Notes: generated by a model from the letters alone, not told the origin. A DNA stretch of 8,320 nt from Bacteroidota bacterium (GCA_002401055.1 NVRZ01000125.1:1-8320); one strand, 5' to 3'; numbered from the stretch's first letter, positions 1 to 6,795 are shown. Made by a program: numbers and translations.

Positions 1-200
1 TAAAAAGAAGGATTAAACAAAAATTCATTGCTGGATAATTCCGTAAGCACTTCACTGTACCTACCCGCCTCATCAGAAAAAACTGAAGAATTCTCATGGT
101 ATATAGTTGAGTTGGTATCAGAATTGCTGTCAGCTGGTGCAATACCGTGATATGCTCCAGTTGCCAATTCTCTTTCGCTAACTATGTTGTTACTTTTCAT
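1..200 (-). CDS. hypothetical protein, partial (3' end beyond the left edge)
   Basis: This open frame starts at an ATG (200-198) and stays open for 66 codons to the window edge, where the next codon begins TA, so it is either a tyrosine or the stop. The visible product begins MKSNNIVSERELATGAYHG and is polar and rich in Ser, Asn and Glu, with no signal peptide, no membrane segment and no motif I recognise. In particular it is not the N-terminus of isocitrate lyase, which one might expect beside malate synthase. It begins 10 bp after the stop of the 52-codon frame, itself 5 bp after aceB, so the three look like one transcript. Support comes from the tandem packing and frame length, not from homology; a chance open frame in the aceB 3' region remains possible. 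Confidence 0.45.
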   Translation of the reverse strand, partial: MKSNNIVSERELATGAYHGIAPADSNSDTNSTIYHENSSVFSDEAGRYSEVLTELSSNEFLFNPSF

Positions 201-210
201 GGTTTGAGGA

Positions 211-369
211 TTAGTAATCGTTAATATTGAGTTCTGCTTTGTTTTTGTCTTTTAAAATACGAACCGCACTTCCGAGAGAGGCAATCGTCATTATCCGCTT
301 GGCTGCGGCTAGGTTTCGAGAGGATCCTTCAATTGAAGTTTGTCGGTTTTTTAATAAGTGATTGATCAT
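211..369 (-). CDS. small hypothetical protein, 52 residues, downstream of aceB
   Basis: A complete short frame runs from ATG (369-367) to TAA (213-211). The product begins MINHLLKNRQTSIEGS, continues through a stretch likely to be helical (about residues 19-42, including AAAKRIMTIASLGSAVRI) and ends NINDY. It is basic in its first two thirds, without a clear membrane segment or signal peptide. The ATG lies 5 bp after the malate synthase stop, close enough for translational coupling, and the next frame starts 10 bp after its stop. I do not recognise the family. The case for a real gene rests on its fit between two other same-strand frames; at 52 codons chance cannot be excluded. Confidence 0.45.
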   Translation of the reverse strand: MINHLLKNRQTSIEGSSRNLAAAKRIMTIASLGSAVRILKDKNKAELNINDY

Positions 370-374
370 TGTTT

Positions 375-1982
375 TTAGTTAATGTATTTATAAGCTGGGA
401 GTGTTAAAAATTCTGCAAAATTGTCGTCTGTGACCAGATCGTTAAATAAATCCGCCGCCAGTTCATACTTTCCGTTTTCATACTGTTCATTTCCAACCAT
501 CTTTCGGATATGAGCAAGCTGTACAGGTAAGAGAGATTTGTACAATTCAGCCGTAATTGGTGTTCCATCTTTTAATATTGCATTGTCATTTCTTATCCAT
601 TGCCAAATCTGTGCTCTTGAAATCTCAGCAGTTGCAGCATCTTCCATTAAATTATAGATGGGAACGCATCCATTTCCATTAAGCCATGATGCCATGTACT
701 GGATGGCCACGTCAATGTTAACTTTCAATCCTTCTTCAGTGATATCGCCTTTGAATGGCGCTATTAAATCCTTGGCTGACACAGTGACATCTTCACGCAA
801 GTTGTGTATTTGATTGGCCATTGGCATGTATTCATCAAAAACATCCATGGCTACAGAAACCAGGGCCGGGTGCGCCACCCATGTGCCATCGTGCCCATCT
901 TTTGCCTCACGAATTTTATCATTCCTTACTTTTTCAATTGCATTCTCATTAGCTTCTAGATCTCCTTTGATAGGAATCTGAGCTGCCATTCCGCCGATTG
1001 CATGTGCACCTCTTTTATGGCAAGTTTGAATAACCAGAAGCGAGTATGCGCGCATAAAATCAGCGGTCATAGTGATACTCGCTCTATCGGGAAATAGGAA
1101 TTCAGGATGATTTCTAAACCTTTTTATAAAAGAGAATATATAATCCCATCTTCCGCAATTGAGTCCGGCTGAGTGATTTTTTAGTTCCCATAAAATTTCA
1201 TCAATCTCAAAACTGGCCAGAATGGTCTCAATTAGAACAGTAGCCTTTATTGTTCCTTGGTCAACACCAAGTTCTTCTTGTGCGAATACAAACACATCGT
1301 TCCACAATCTAGCCTCCAGGTGATTTTCAAGTTTCGGTAAATAGAAATATGGACCTGAACCATTCTTAATCAACTTCTTCGCATTATGAAAGAAATAGAG
1401 TCCAAAGTCCAATAATGAAGCGCTGATCAGCTCGCCATTAACAGTAATATTTTTGTCATTTAGGTGCCATCCCCTAGGCCTCACTATCAATGTAGCGATC
1501 ACCTTATTGAGCCGGTAGCGTTTTTTATTAATTGGGTTCGTAAACGAAATTGTTTTGCTTACTGCGTCCCTTAAGTTAATTTGTCCATCAATTACATTGG
1601 CCCAGGTGGGGGCATTTGAATCTTCAAAATCCGCCATAAATACCTTGGCACCACTATTAAGAGCATTAATAACCATTTTGCGCTCTACAGGCCCAGTTAT
1701 TTCAACTCTTCTGTCTACCAAATCAGAGGGAATTGGATCAATGGACCAAGTGCCCTCCCTTATCTCTTTTGTCTCCTCCAAAAAATCCGGAAAATTGCCA
1801 TTGTCAATTTCAACCTGGCGCAATTCTCTGCTAGCTAGCAACTTCTTTCTCGTAACATTAAACTTGCTGTGCAGCTTGCCCAGAAATGCCAATGCTTCCT
1901 CTGAAAGGATTTCAGCATAAGCTTCGGTCACAATTCCCTGTACTTTAATGTCCTGACCCACTGCCTCTAATTCTTGTATCAC
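375..1982 (-). CDS. aceB: malate synthase A
   Basis: Malate synthase condenses glyoxylate with acetyl-CoA and water to give malate and CoA, the second step of the glyoxylate shunt, in the cytosol. The 535-residue length is that of the A isoform. The family signature is intact at residues 268-283 (KNHSAGLNCGRWDYIF). Expected active-site residues are present: Arg168/Arg170 in VRPRGWHL, Glu252 in LIETILASFEI, Asp280 in GRWDYIF, and Asp448 in MEDAATAEISR. The start is a GTG (1982-1980): the only upstream in-frame codons run back 10 codons to a TAG, and the next ATG is codon 103, far too late. No Shine-Dalgarno is visible, as usual for Bacteroidota. The gene is divergent from a RamB-like regulator and leads two small downstream frames. 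Isocitrate lyase, its pathway partner, is not in the window. Family assignment is very secure. Confidence 0.97.
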   Translation of the reverse strand: MIQELEAVGQDIKVQGIVTEAYAEILSEEALAFLGKLHSKFNVTRKKLLASRELRQVEIDNGNFPDFLEETKEIREGTWSIDPIPSDLVDRRVEITGPVERKMVINALNSGAKVFMADFEDSNAPTWANVIDGQINLRDAVSKTISFTNPINKKRYRLNKVIATLIVRPRGWHLNDKNITVNGELISASLLDFGLYFFHNAKKLIKNGSGPYFYLPKLENHLEARLWNDVFVFAQEELGVDQGTIKATVLIETILASFEIDEILWELKNHSAGLNCGRWDYIFSFIKRFRNHPEFLFPDRASITMTADFMRAYSLLVIQTCHKRGAHAIGGMAAQIPIKGDLEANENAIEKVRNDKIREAKDGHDGTWVAHPALVSVAMDVFDEYMPMANQIHNLREDVTVSAKDLIAPFKGDITEEGLKVNIDVAIQYMASWLNGNGCVPIYNLMEDAATAEISRAQIWQWIRNDNAILKDGTPITAELYKSLLPVQLAHIRKMVGNEQYENGKYELAADLFNDLVTDDNFAEFLTLPAYKYIN

Positions 1983-2007
1983 TTCTGCTCTATTATTCTT
2001 TTCGTTA

Positions 2008-2039
2008 CAAATCTAAGACTAGCGAATTTAATTTCCAAG
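2008..2039 (-). promoter_or_regulatory. candidate aceB promoter (Bacteroidota type)
   Basis: Reading the minus strand, CTTGG (2039-2035) is followed after 19 bp by TAGATTTG (2015-2008), an exact match to the Bacteroidota -7 consensus TAnnTTTG, with a plausible -33 TTG at the usual spacing. The box ends 25 bp before the GTG start of aceB, giving a leader of about 20 nt. The -33 element overlaps the left arm of the inverted repeat at 2037-2052, so a protein bound there could block the sigma factor. Confidence 0.55.
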
Positions 2040-2052
2040 CGAATTTTCGCTT
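2037..2052. repeat. perfect inverted repeat, candidate operator of the RamB-like regulator
   Basis: AAGCGAA (2037-2043), a 2-bp centre TT, and TTCGCTT (2046-2052) form a perfect 7+7 palindrome. A further direct copy of the half-site, AGCGAATTT, lies at 2021-2029, 17 bp from the matching bases at 2038-2045. The palindrome sits between aceB and its divergent regulator and covers the -33 region of aceB. A short symmetric site of this size suits a dimeric XRE-type helix-turn-helix protein; that the adjacent regulator binds it is inferred from position only. Confidence 0.5.
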
Positions 2053-2076
2053 ATTTTATGTTTTTTGCAATTTTAG

Positions 2077-2084
2077 TATATTTG
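2077..2084 (+). promoter_or_regulatory. candidate -7 box of the RamB-like regulator gene
   Basis: TATATTTG matches TAnnTTTG exactly and ends 9 bp before the ATG at 2094. No convincing TTTG is found at the -33 distance (TATG at 2057-2060 is the nearest candidate, with a short spacer). If this box is used, the transcript would have only a few bases before the start codon, an almost leaderless mRNA. Confidence 0.4.
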
Positions 2085-2093
2085 CTACACAAA

Positions 2094-3581
2094 ATGATAT
2101 CTCAAAGTCAAATAATAAAACTGATTTTCGGCTTGAAAATCAAAGAATTGCGTCAAAAAAAGAAGCTTGCTCCTGCGGAATTGGCTGAACGTTGTGGGCT
2201 ATCAAACTCGTACCTAAACGAAATAGAAAAGGGCAAGAAATATCCTAAATCAGACAAAATATTCGCATTAGCAGAAGCGCTAAGCGTGAAGTACGACGAA
2301 CTGGTTTCACTTAAATTGAGCAAAAAACTGGAACCAGTCTCAGATTTTCTGAACTCACATGTGTTCAAAGAGTTCCCCCTAGAAATGTTTGGAATAGAGC
2401 CAGGGAAATTGATTGAGTTGATCTCCAATGCACCTCTAAAGATGAATGCATTCATAAGTACGGTGATGGAAATTGCTAGAAATTATGAAATGAAACAAGA
2501 GCATTTTTACCTGGCAGCGCTACGATCCTATCAGGAGATGCACGATAACTATTTTGAAGAACTCGAAAATGCTGTAGACTCATTCACTGAAAAATTTAAG
2601 ATAAAAGCGAAGGCTCAGCTAAACCGCAAGCACCTGTACAACATATTGGAAAGCCAATACGGCTACACTATTGACAAGGAGAAGCTTACCAAAAACAAAA
2701 CCTTAGGACATTTTAGGTCAGTTTTCGTTCCTGAATCTAAAACATTAATGATCAATGATGGGCTCTCAGAATCTCAAAAGGCATTTTTACTCGCTCGAGA
2801 AATTGCTTTTAATTTCCTTGAATTAAATGAAAGGCCTCACACTACACCACCATATAAGGCCAAATCATTTGAAGAAGTACTTGCGAATTTCAAAGCGTCA
2901 TATTTTGCGGTAGCATTGCTTCTAAACCGTGAGTTGGTTATTGAAGATTTAAGAGAGTTTTTCAAAACTCCTGATTGGGACAGCAAAGAATTCCTGTCGC
3001 TCATGAGCAAATATGAAGCATCTCCTGAGATGTTTTTGCACCGACTTACCAACCTATTGCCTCGGTACTTCGGAATAAAAAACTTGTTCTTTTTGAGATT
3101 TTCACATAAGAGCAACACCAAAGTGTATCAGCTTACGAAGGAATTGCATCTTTCAAAGCTGCACAGTCCACATGGCAATGAATTGAGCGAACACTATTGT
3201 CGTAGGTGGATATCACTCAACATCATCGAGGATTTAAAGAAACTCCAAAAGAAAAGAAAGACGAGCGACCCCATTGTTGCCGTCCAGAAATCCAGTTATC
3301 TGGGAACAGAAAATGAATATTTATGCATTTCAATTGCCAAGCCCAACTCACCAGAGCGAAATTCTCACATTAGCGTTACCATAGGATTTTTGATTGATGA
3401 ACATTTGAAAAAGAAACTTCACTTTCTGGACGACCGAAACATTGTGACCAGGGTAGTTAATGAAACTTGCGAACGCTGCCCCATGGAGGATTGTAAGGAA
3501 AGAGTTGCGGAACCCGTAGTGATCAACAACCAAGACCGAATGACTGTAGTGGAAGAAAATCTCGCAAAACTATCCTCTTAA
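2094..3581 (+). CDS. XRE-family regulator of the RamB/ScfR type, probable regulator of the glyoxylate shunt
   Basis: A 495-residue DNA-binding regulator. Residues 12-71 form an XRE helix-turn-helix (KIKELRQKKKLAPAELAERC, then LSNSYLNEIEKGKKYP). The middle, about 165-330, resembles the M78/IrrE peptidase-like domain, but the zinc-binding HExxH is replaced by AREIAFN at 234-240, so catalysis is unlikely. The C-terminal part fits the ScfR (short-chain fatty acyl regulator) domain, with Cys369 in HYCRRW and the cluster C-x2-C-x4-C at 459-467, followed by an Arg and a Pro (ERVAEP). RamB of Corynebacterium has this layout and controls aceA and aceB, which fits the divergent placement next to malate synthase; the effector may be a CoA thioester or other acetate-linked metabolite. 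The ATG at 2094 is chosen because the frame reaching upstream to 1974 adds a hydrophobic, AT-rich, non-conserved leader, overlaps aceB and would swallow the promoter region. Confidence 0.85.
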   Translation: MISQSQIIKLIFGLKIKELRQKKKLAPAELAERCGLSNSYLNEIEKGKKYPKSDKIFALAEALSVKYDELVSLKLSKKLEPVSDFLNSHVFKEFPLEMFGIEPGKLIELISNAPLKMNAFISTVMEIARNYEMKQEHFYLAALRSYQEMHDNYFEELENAVDSFTEKFKIKAKAQLNRKHLYNILESQYGYTIDKEKLTKNKTLGHFRSVFVPESKTLMINDGLSESQKAFLLAREIAFNFLELNERPHTTPPYKAKSFEEVLANFKASYFAVALLLNRELVIEDLREFFKTPDWDSKEFLSLMSKYEASPEMFLHRLTNLLPRYFGIKNLFFLRFSHKSNTKVYQLTKELHLSKLHSPHGNELSEHYCRRWISLNIIEDLKKLQKKRKTSDPIVAVQKSSYLGTENEYLCISIAKPNSPERNSHISVTIGFLIDEHLKKKLHFLDDRNIVTRVVNETCERCPMEDCKERVAEPVVINNQDRMTVVEENLAKLSS

Positions 3582-3616
3582 AAGGAACTCATCTCTTTGT
3601 AATTCACAAGCTTCAA

Positions 3617-4315
3617 CTAGGACCTAACTCCTATTAGCTTAAATCCACGACCGTGCACATTCACAATTTCCACGGAAGGATCGGCCTTGAGGTATTTACG
3701 GAGTTTGGCGATATAAACATCCATGCTTCGAGCGTTGAAATAGCTATCATCGCCCCAAATAGACTTTAGAGCATACTCCCTCTCCAATGTCTCAGCTCCC
3801 GTATTACAGAGCAGGCCCAACAAATCACTTTCTTTTGATGTGAGTTTAGTTGACTTCTTGCCGATCAACAAGGTTTGATGAAGCTCGTCGAATTTAAAAC
3901 TCCCTATGATGTGTTGCTTTTTACCAGCCTTTCTTGTGCTTTGAGCCCGTGTGCGTCTCAGAATAGCTTTCATTCGCACCAGCAATTCCTCCATACTGAA
4001 AGGTTTTGTCAGGTAATCATCCGCTCCAACGGCGAATCCTTCAATTGTATCTTCTTTGAGTGACTTGGCCGTAAGAAACAGAATTGGAACAACCTTGTCT
4101 GTTTTCCTTATTTCCCGTGCTAGGGTAAAACCATCCTTAATTGGCATCATTATGTCCAGAATACAAAACTGATATTGACCCTTCACAAACTCATCATATC
4201 CTTTCTGGCCATCCACACATAAAGTAGGGTCGTATCCTTTTGCTTCTAGGTACTCAGTTAAAATCGTGCCCAAGTTCGGATCATCCTCAACTACCAATAC
4301 TTTTAGATTATCCAT
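3617..4315 (-). CDS. rprY: OmpR-family response regulator, RprY type
   Basis: This 232-residue two-domain regulator is phosphorylated by the kinase encoded just upstream and binds DNA. The receiver domain (1-120) has the acidic pair Asp11/Asp12 in VVEDDPN, phospho-acceptor Asp54 in LDIMMPIKDG, Thr82 in FLTAK and Lys104 in LTKPF. The OmpR/PhoB winged-helix domain (about 130-230) ends with the usual hairpin VNVHGRGFKLI. The segments SLKEDTIEGF, TSKESDLLGLLC and NARSMDVYIAKLRK closely match my memory of Bacteroides RprY. The ATG at 4315 places the conserved start MDNLKVLVVEDD correctly and overlaps the kinase stop by 8 bp (ATGGATAA), typical of translational coupling; starting at 4339 would add eight unsupported residues. 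Its 3' end converges on the RamB-like gene with a 35-bp gap. Confidence 0.92.
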   Translation of the reverse strand: MDNLKVLVVEDDPNLGTILTEYLEAKGYDPTLCVDGQKGYDEFVKGQYQFCILDIMMPIKDGFTLAREIRKTDKVVPILFLTAKSLKEDTIEGFAVGADDYLTKPFSMEELLVRMKAILRRTRAQSTRKAGKKQHIIGSFKFDELHQTLLIGKKSTKLTSKESDLLGLLCNTGAETLEREYALKSIWGDDSYFNARSMDVYIAKLRKYLKADPSVEIVNVHGRGFKLIGVRS

Positions 4316-5963
4316 TGATGCTTGGAATAAAAATTTCAAAGGAGCTTCCCTTATTTATTTCACTCTTCACTCCTATAGTGCCACCATGTTTTTCAATTAC
4401 AGTTTGCACGTAGTTCAGCCCTAGTCCGAATCCTTTTACATTGTGAATATTCCCCTTTGGAACCCTGTAGAGTTTCTCAAAGATCTTTTTTCTATCCTCT
4501 TTGCTTATGCCAATCCCTTTGTCAGAACAGGTTATAACAACACCGTCTTTCGTCTTTTTAGTGGACAACTCCACTAGCGGTGCATCGGGAGAATATTTCA
4601 CGGCATTATCAATCAAATTGGTAATCGCGTTGGTAAGATGAAACTGATCAGCAAAGATCGTTACATCCGAGCTGGTGAGATTCACTTCCAATTTTCCACT
4701 CTTTTTGAGCACCTGCATTTCCATCTTTGCCACAGCATTGTTCACCAGTTCGCTAGTACTCACATTCTCACGACTCAGAACAAAGCTCTCTTTATCCAAT
4801 ACCGCGGTTTGCAATACATTCTCTACCAATTTACCTAAGCGCTTATTTTCGTCCTGAATCATTCTTACATAGTTACTCATTCTCTCAGGAGAAGTTTTAA
4901 TGCCACGATCTCCAATGGCTTCTGCCGCCAAAGCAATTGTAGAGATTGGCGTTTTTAACTCATGAGTCATGTTATTAATAAAATCAGTTTTTATTTCTGA
5001 ATCCCTCTTTTGCTCATAGATAGTTTTGATCGTGTAATAAAAACTAAAAATTATTGCAAGTGTGATAACGATAGACAGAGACAGAACTCCTGACATTGTC
5101 TTTAACAAATATTTGCTTTTATCCGGGAAAAACACACTCAAAAAGGTAGGCTCTGAAAACACATTGGCCGGAAATAGGTGAACCTTATATGGCGATTTAG
5201 ATATTTCAGGTAGGATATCACGGTTCTTCATTTTAACAACGGCATTGTCATGAGAATCAAAAATTCCTGATGCAAAATCCAGACTAATACCTTTTTGTTC
5301 AAGCTCAAGTTCAAGCATTGAGTCAATGATTGCTGGGTCAACCCTTTGCCTCGTACCACCCTGAATATCAACTATTACCATTTCTCGCATTATCTCCTTA
5401 ACCATGCCCAATTTCCTGTGCATTTTAGATGAATCCATGTGCAGTTTCTTGGCAAATTGATGGAATCCGTCAATGCTCATCTTAAACGCGTTATCATTTA
5501 TCTCAATATTGAAATCCAAGAGCTGTTGTGCATCTCCGGAAAAGAAAGAATGAGCTAAACTGTTGAAGGACATGCGCGTATTGTCCGAATCGCTGTCAGT
5601 CCGAACTTCAAGCCTAAGATGTTCTCGAGCGTTTCCGTTCTGCGAATGATCAAAAATCACAACATCTCCAGCATTCGCTGTAGATATTGAAGAGAGATGT
5701 CCCTCCATGCTGTCAATTCTTCTATCTAATTGGGCAAGATGTTTCATCCTGTCTCTTTGCCCCCCGAAACGCCTTACCACGGTCAACGCCTCCTGCCTTT
5801 CCAAACCCCTCACAACATTTGACAACGCTTCCGCAACGCCTTGATCAAACTGCTGCTCCTTCAAGGAAATAGCATGCTTTATCCAATACATCTGAATCAA
5901 GATTAACCCAACCAGTGCTAGGCTGACCATCACAATTGACATATTGAGAAATTTCTTGTTCAT
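4308..5963 (-). CDS. rprX: membrane sensor histidine kinase, RprX type
   Basis: A 551-residue inner-membrane kinase that senses an envelope signal and phosphorylates the co-encoded RprY-like regulator. Membrane segment 1 is about residues 8-28 and segment 2 about 290-311, enclosing a periplasmic sensor of some 260 residues with no named fold that I recognise. The cytoplasmic core is complete: H-box NNMTHELKTPIS with His334, N-box NLIDNAVKYS with Asn453, G1 box DKGIGIS with Asp481, F-box KIFEKLYR, and G2 box GFGLGLNY. The N-terminus (IQMYWIKHAISLKEQQFDQG) is typical of RprX-like kinases of Bacteroidota. Residues 161-195 of the sensor are rich in Met and His. It overlaps the regulator gene by 8 bp and is divergent from a secreted acidic protein. 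No HAMP domain is apparent after segment 2. Because a -7-like box lies only 4 bp before the ATG, Met8 (5942) is an alternative start. Confidence 0.9.
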   Translation of the reverse strand: MNKKFLNMSIVMVSLALVGLILIQMYWIKHAISLKEQQFDQGVAEALSNVVRGLERQEALTVVRRFGGQRDRMKHLAQLDRRIDSMEGHLSSISTANAGDVVIFDHSQNGNAREHLRLEVRTDSDSDNTRMSFNSLAHSFFSGDAQQLLDFNIEINDNAFKMSIDGFHQFAKKLHMDSSKMHRKLGMVKEIMREMVIVDIQGGTRQRVDPAIIDSMLELELEQKGISLDFASGIFDSHDNAVVKMKNRDILPEISKSPYKVHLFPANVFSEPTFLSVFFPDKSKYLLKTMSGVLSLSIVITLAIIFSFYYTIKTIYEQKRDSEIKTDFINNMTHELKTPISTIALAAEAIGDRGIKTSPERMSNYVRMIQDENKRLGKLVENVLQTAVLDKESFVLSRENVSTSELVNNAVAKMEMQVLKKSGKLEVNLTSSDVTIFADQFHLTNAITNLIDNAVKYSPDAPLVELSTKKTKDGVVITCSDKGIGISKEDRKKIFEKLYRVPKGNIHNVKGFGLGLNYVQTVIEKHGGTIGVKSEINKGSSFEIFIPSING

Positions 5964-5967
5964 AAGC

Positions 5968-5975
5968 CAAATTTA
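5968..5975 (-). promoter_or_regulatory. candidate -7 box of the rprX-rprY operon
   Basis: On the minus strand TAAATTTG matches TAnnTTTG exactly and ends 4 bp before the annotated rprX ATG, so transcription would begin at or just inside the start codon. The expected -33 position (around 5995-5998) holds GGAA-like sequence instead of TTTG, so the promoter may rely on an activator bound at the repeats at 6002-6025. Confidence 0.4.
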
Positions 5976-6001
5976 CCCCAGAATAGCCAGCGAATTCCGG
6001 G

Positions 6002-6025
6002 TTTAACATTTTTTAACAAATGTTA
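6002..6025. repeat. direct repeat plus inverted repeat, candidate RprY binding site
   Basis: Two exact copies of TTTAACA lie at 6002-6008 and 6012-6018, a 10-bp period, the arrangement OmpR-family regulators use to bind as head-to-tail dimers on one face of DNA. Overlapping them is a perfect 8+8 inverted repeat, TAACATTT (6004-6011) and AAATGTTA (6018-6025), with a 6-bp centre. The site lies between two outward-facing TAnnTTTG boxes, 26 bp from the rprX box and 35 bp from the box of the secreted-protein gene, a suitable place for an activator or autoregulator. Binding by RprY is inferred. Confidence 0.5.
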
Positions 6026-6060
6026 TGAATTCTTAAAGACGCTGGTATTCACTTCTTATT

Positions 6061-6068
6061 TAAATTTG
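6061..6068 (+). promoter_or_regulatory. candidate -7 box of the secreted acidic protein gene
   Basis: TAAATTTG matches TAnnTTTG exactly, 61 bp before the ATG at 6130, giving an untranslated leader of about 55 nt. No good -33 TTTG lies 17-20 bp upstream. Like the opposite rprX box, it may need help from a protein bound at 6002-6025. Confidence 0.45.
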
Positions 6069-6129
6069 TTACAGTTAAAAGCAAAATTCAAATGATAAGC
6101 ACTTTATAACTCAGACTAAAACTTAAAAA

Positions 6130-6786
6130 ATGGGAAAAAAGTATCTATTCAGACGTTATACTCGAGGGGCAATTGCCGCATTGCTGCTTGTTGGTTTAAT
6201 TGGATTTAGCGCAAGTCATGCCTTTGTCAACATCATTGACGACGACGATAATGGGGATGACAGGATTCTTGTAAAAATTATTAAAATAGAAGATGGTGAT
6301 ACTACCATAATCGAACATGAATACGATGATGTATCTGAGTTCCACACACTTAAACATCATTTAAATGCGCATGACAAAGCCAAAGGCGGAGTACATTTTT
6401 TAGCGCGCCATTATAATTCGGATGAAGAGGATGCCAATATTAAGATCAAGGTTATCGATTATGGATCAGATTCCGGGAAATCTATTCACAAAAAAATCAT
6501 TATATGCTCTGATGAGGACACCTTGGAACACAAGGATATTCATATCAACCTTCAGAATATGCACCGTGAAATGGCAGAAGTAATGAAGGATTTAGGTATT
6601 GAACTATCCTTAGACGAAAATTGGGTTTTGAATCTTCACAAAATCATGAACGATTTTGAAATGGACCTTGATGTTCATTCCGAAGACATTGATGAAAATA
6701 GTGAATTGAGGATTAAGTCGTTTCATGACAACAAGAAGCTTAAGAAGATGATTGAGCAATTCCACGCACATGGCGACGCTATTTAA
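6130..6786 (+). CDS. secreted acidic, His-rich protein of unknown function, divergent from rprXY
   Basis: The 218-residue product has a clear signal peptide: basic start MGKKYLFRRYTR, hydrophobic core about 13-27 and a good signal peptidase I site after SHA (29-31). There is no lipobox cysteine, so it should be soluble in the periplasm or outside the cell. The mature part opens with an acidic patch (DDDDNGDD at 37-44) and stays extreme: roughly a fifth of residues are Asp or Glu and 17 of 218 are His, while the last 80 residues look helical (LQNMHREMAEVMKDLGIEL, LKKMIEQFHAHG). Such a composition could bind divalent metals, but no classical site is visible and I do not recognise the family. 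Its divergent position and shared control region suggest it is an output, or a periplasmic modulator, of the kinase system. It lacks the LTxxQ motifs of CpxP. Confidence 0.8.
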   Translation: MGKKYLFRRYTRGAIAALLLVGLIGFSASHAFVNIIDDDDNGDDRILVKIIKIEDGDTTIIEHEYDDVSEFHTLKHHLNAHDKAKGGVHFLARHYNSDEEDANIKIKVIDYGSDSGKSIHKKIIICSDEDTLEHKDIHINLQNMHREMAEVMKDLGIELSLDENWVLNLHKIMNDFEMDLDVHSEDIDENSELRIKSFHDNKKLKKMIEQFHAHGDAI

Positions 6787-6795
6787 CGGCATAGG

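Noticed and set aside
1555..1920. A 121-codon open frame on the plus strand inside aceB
   Set aside because: It is the antisense shadow of a strongly conserved malate synthase coding region and resembles no known protein.
1974..2093. Upstream extension of the RamB-like gene by 40 codons
   Set aside because: The extra segment is hydrophobic and AT-rich, overlaps the aceB start, and covers the divergent promoter region and palindrome; the natural XRE start is at 2094.
3582..3616. Terminator hairpin between the converging regulator genes
   Set aside because: Only a 4-bp stem (TTGT/ACAA, with one further T-G wobble) around AATTC can be drawn and there is no T-run; too weak to call.
4316..4339. 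Upstream start of the response regulator adding eight residues
   Set aside because: Receiver domains of this family begin right at the segment starting MDNLKVLVVEDD; the ATG at 4315 gives the usual short overlap with the kinase gene.
6130..6222. Twin-arginine (Tat) signal in the secreted acidic protein
   Set aside because: RR at residues 8-9 is followed by YTR, not the FLK-like context, and the rest fits an ordinary Sec signal peptide.
6130..6786. Direct CpxP/Spy homology of the secreted protein
   Set aside because: No LTxxQ motif is present; only the gene arrangement is similar.
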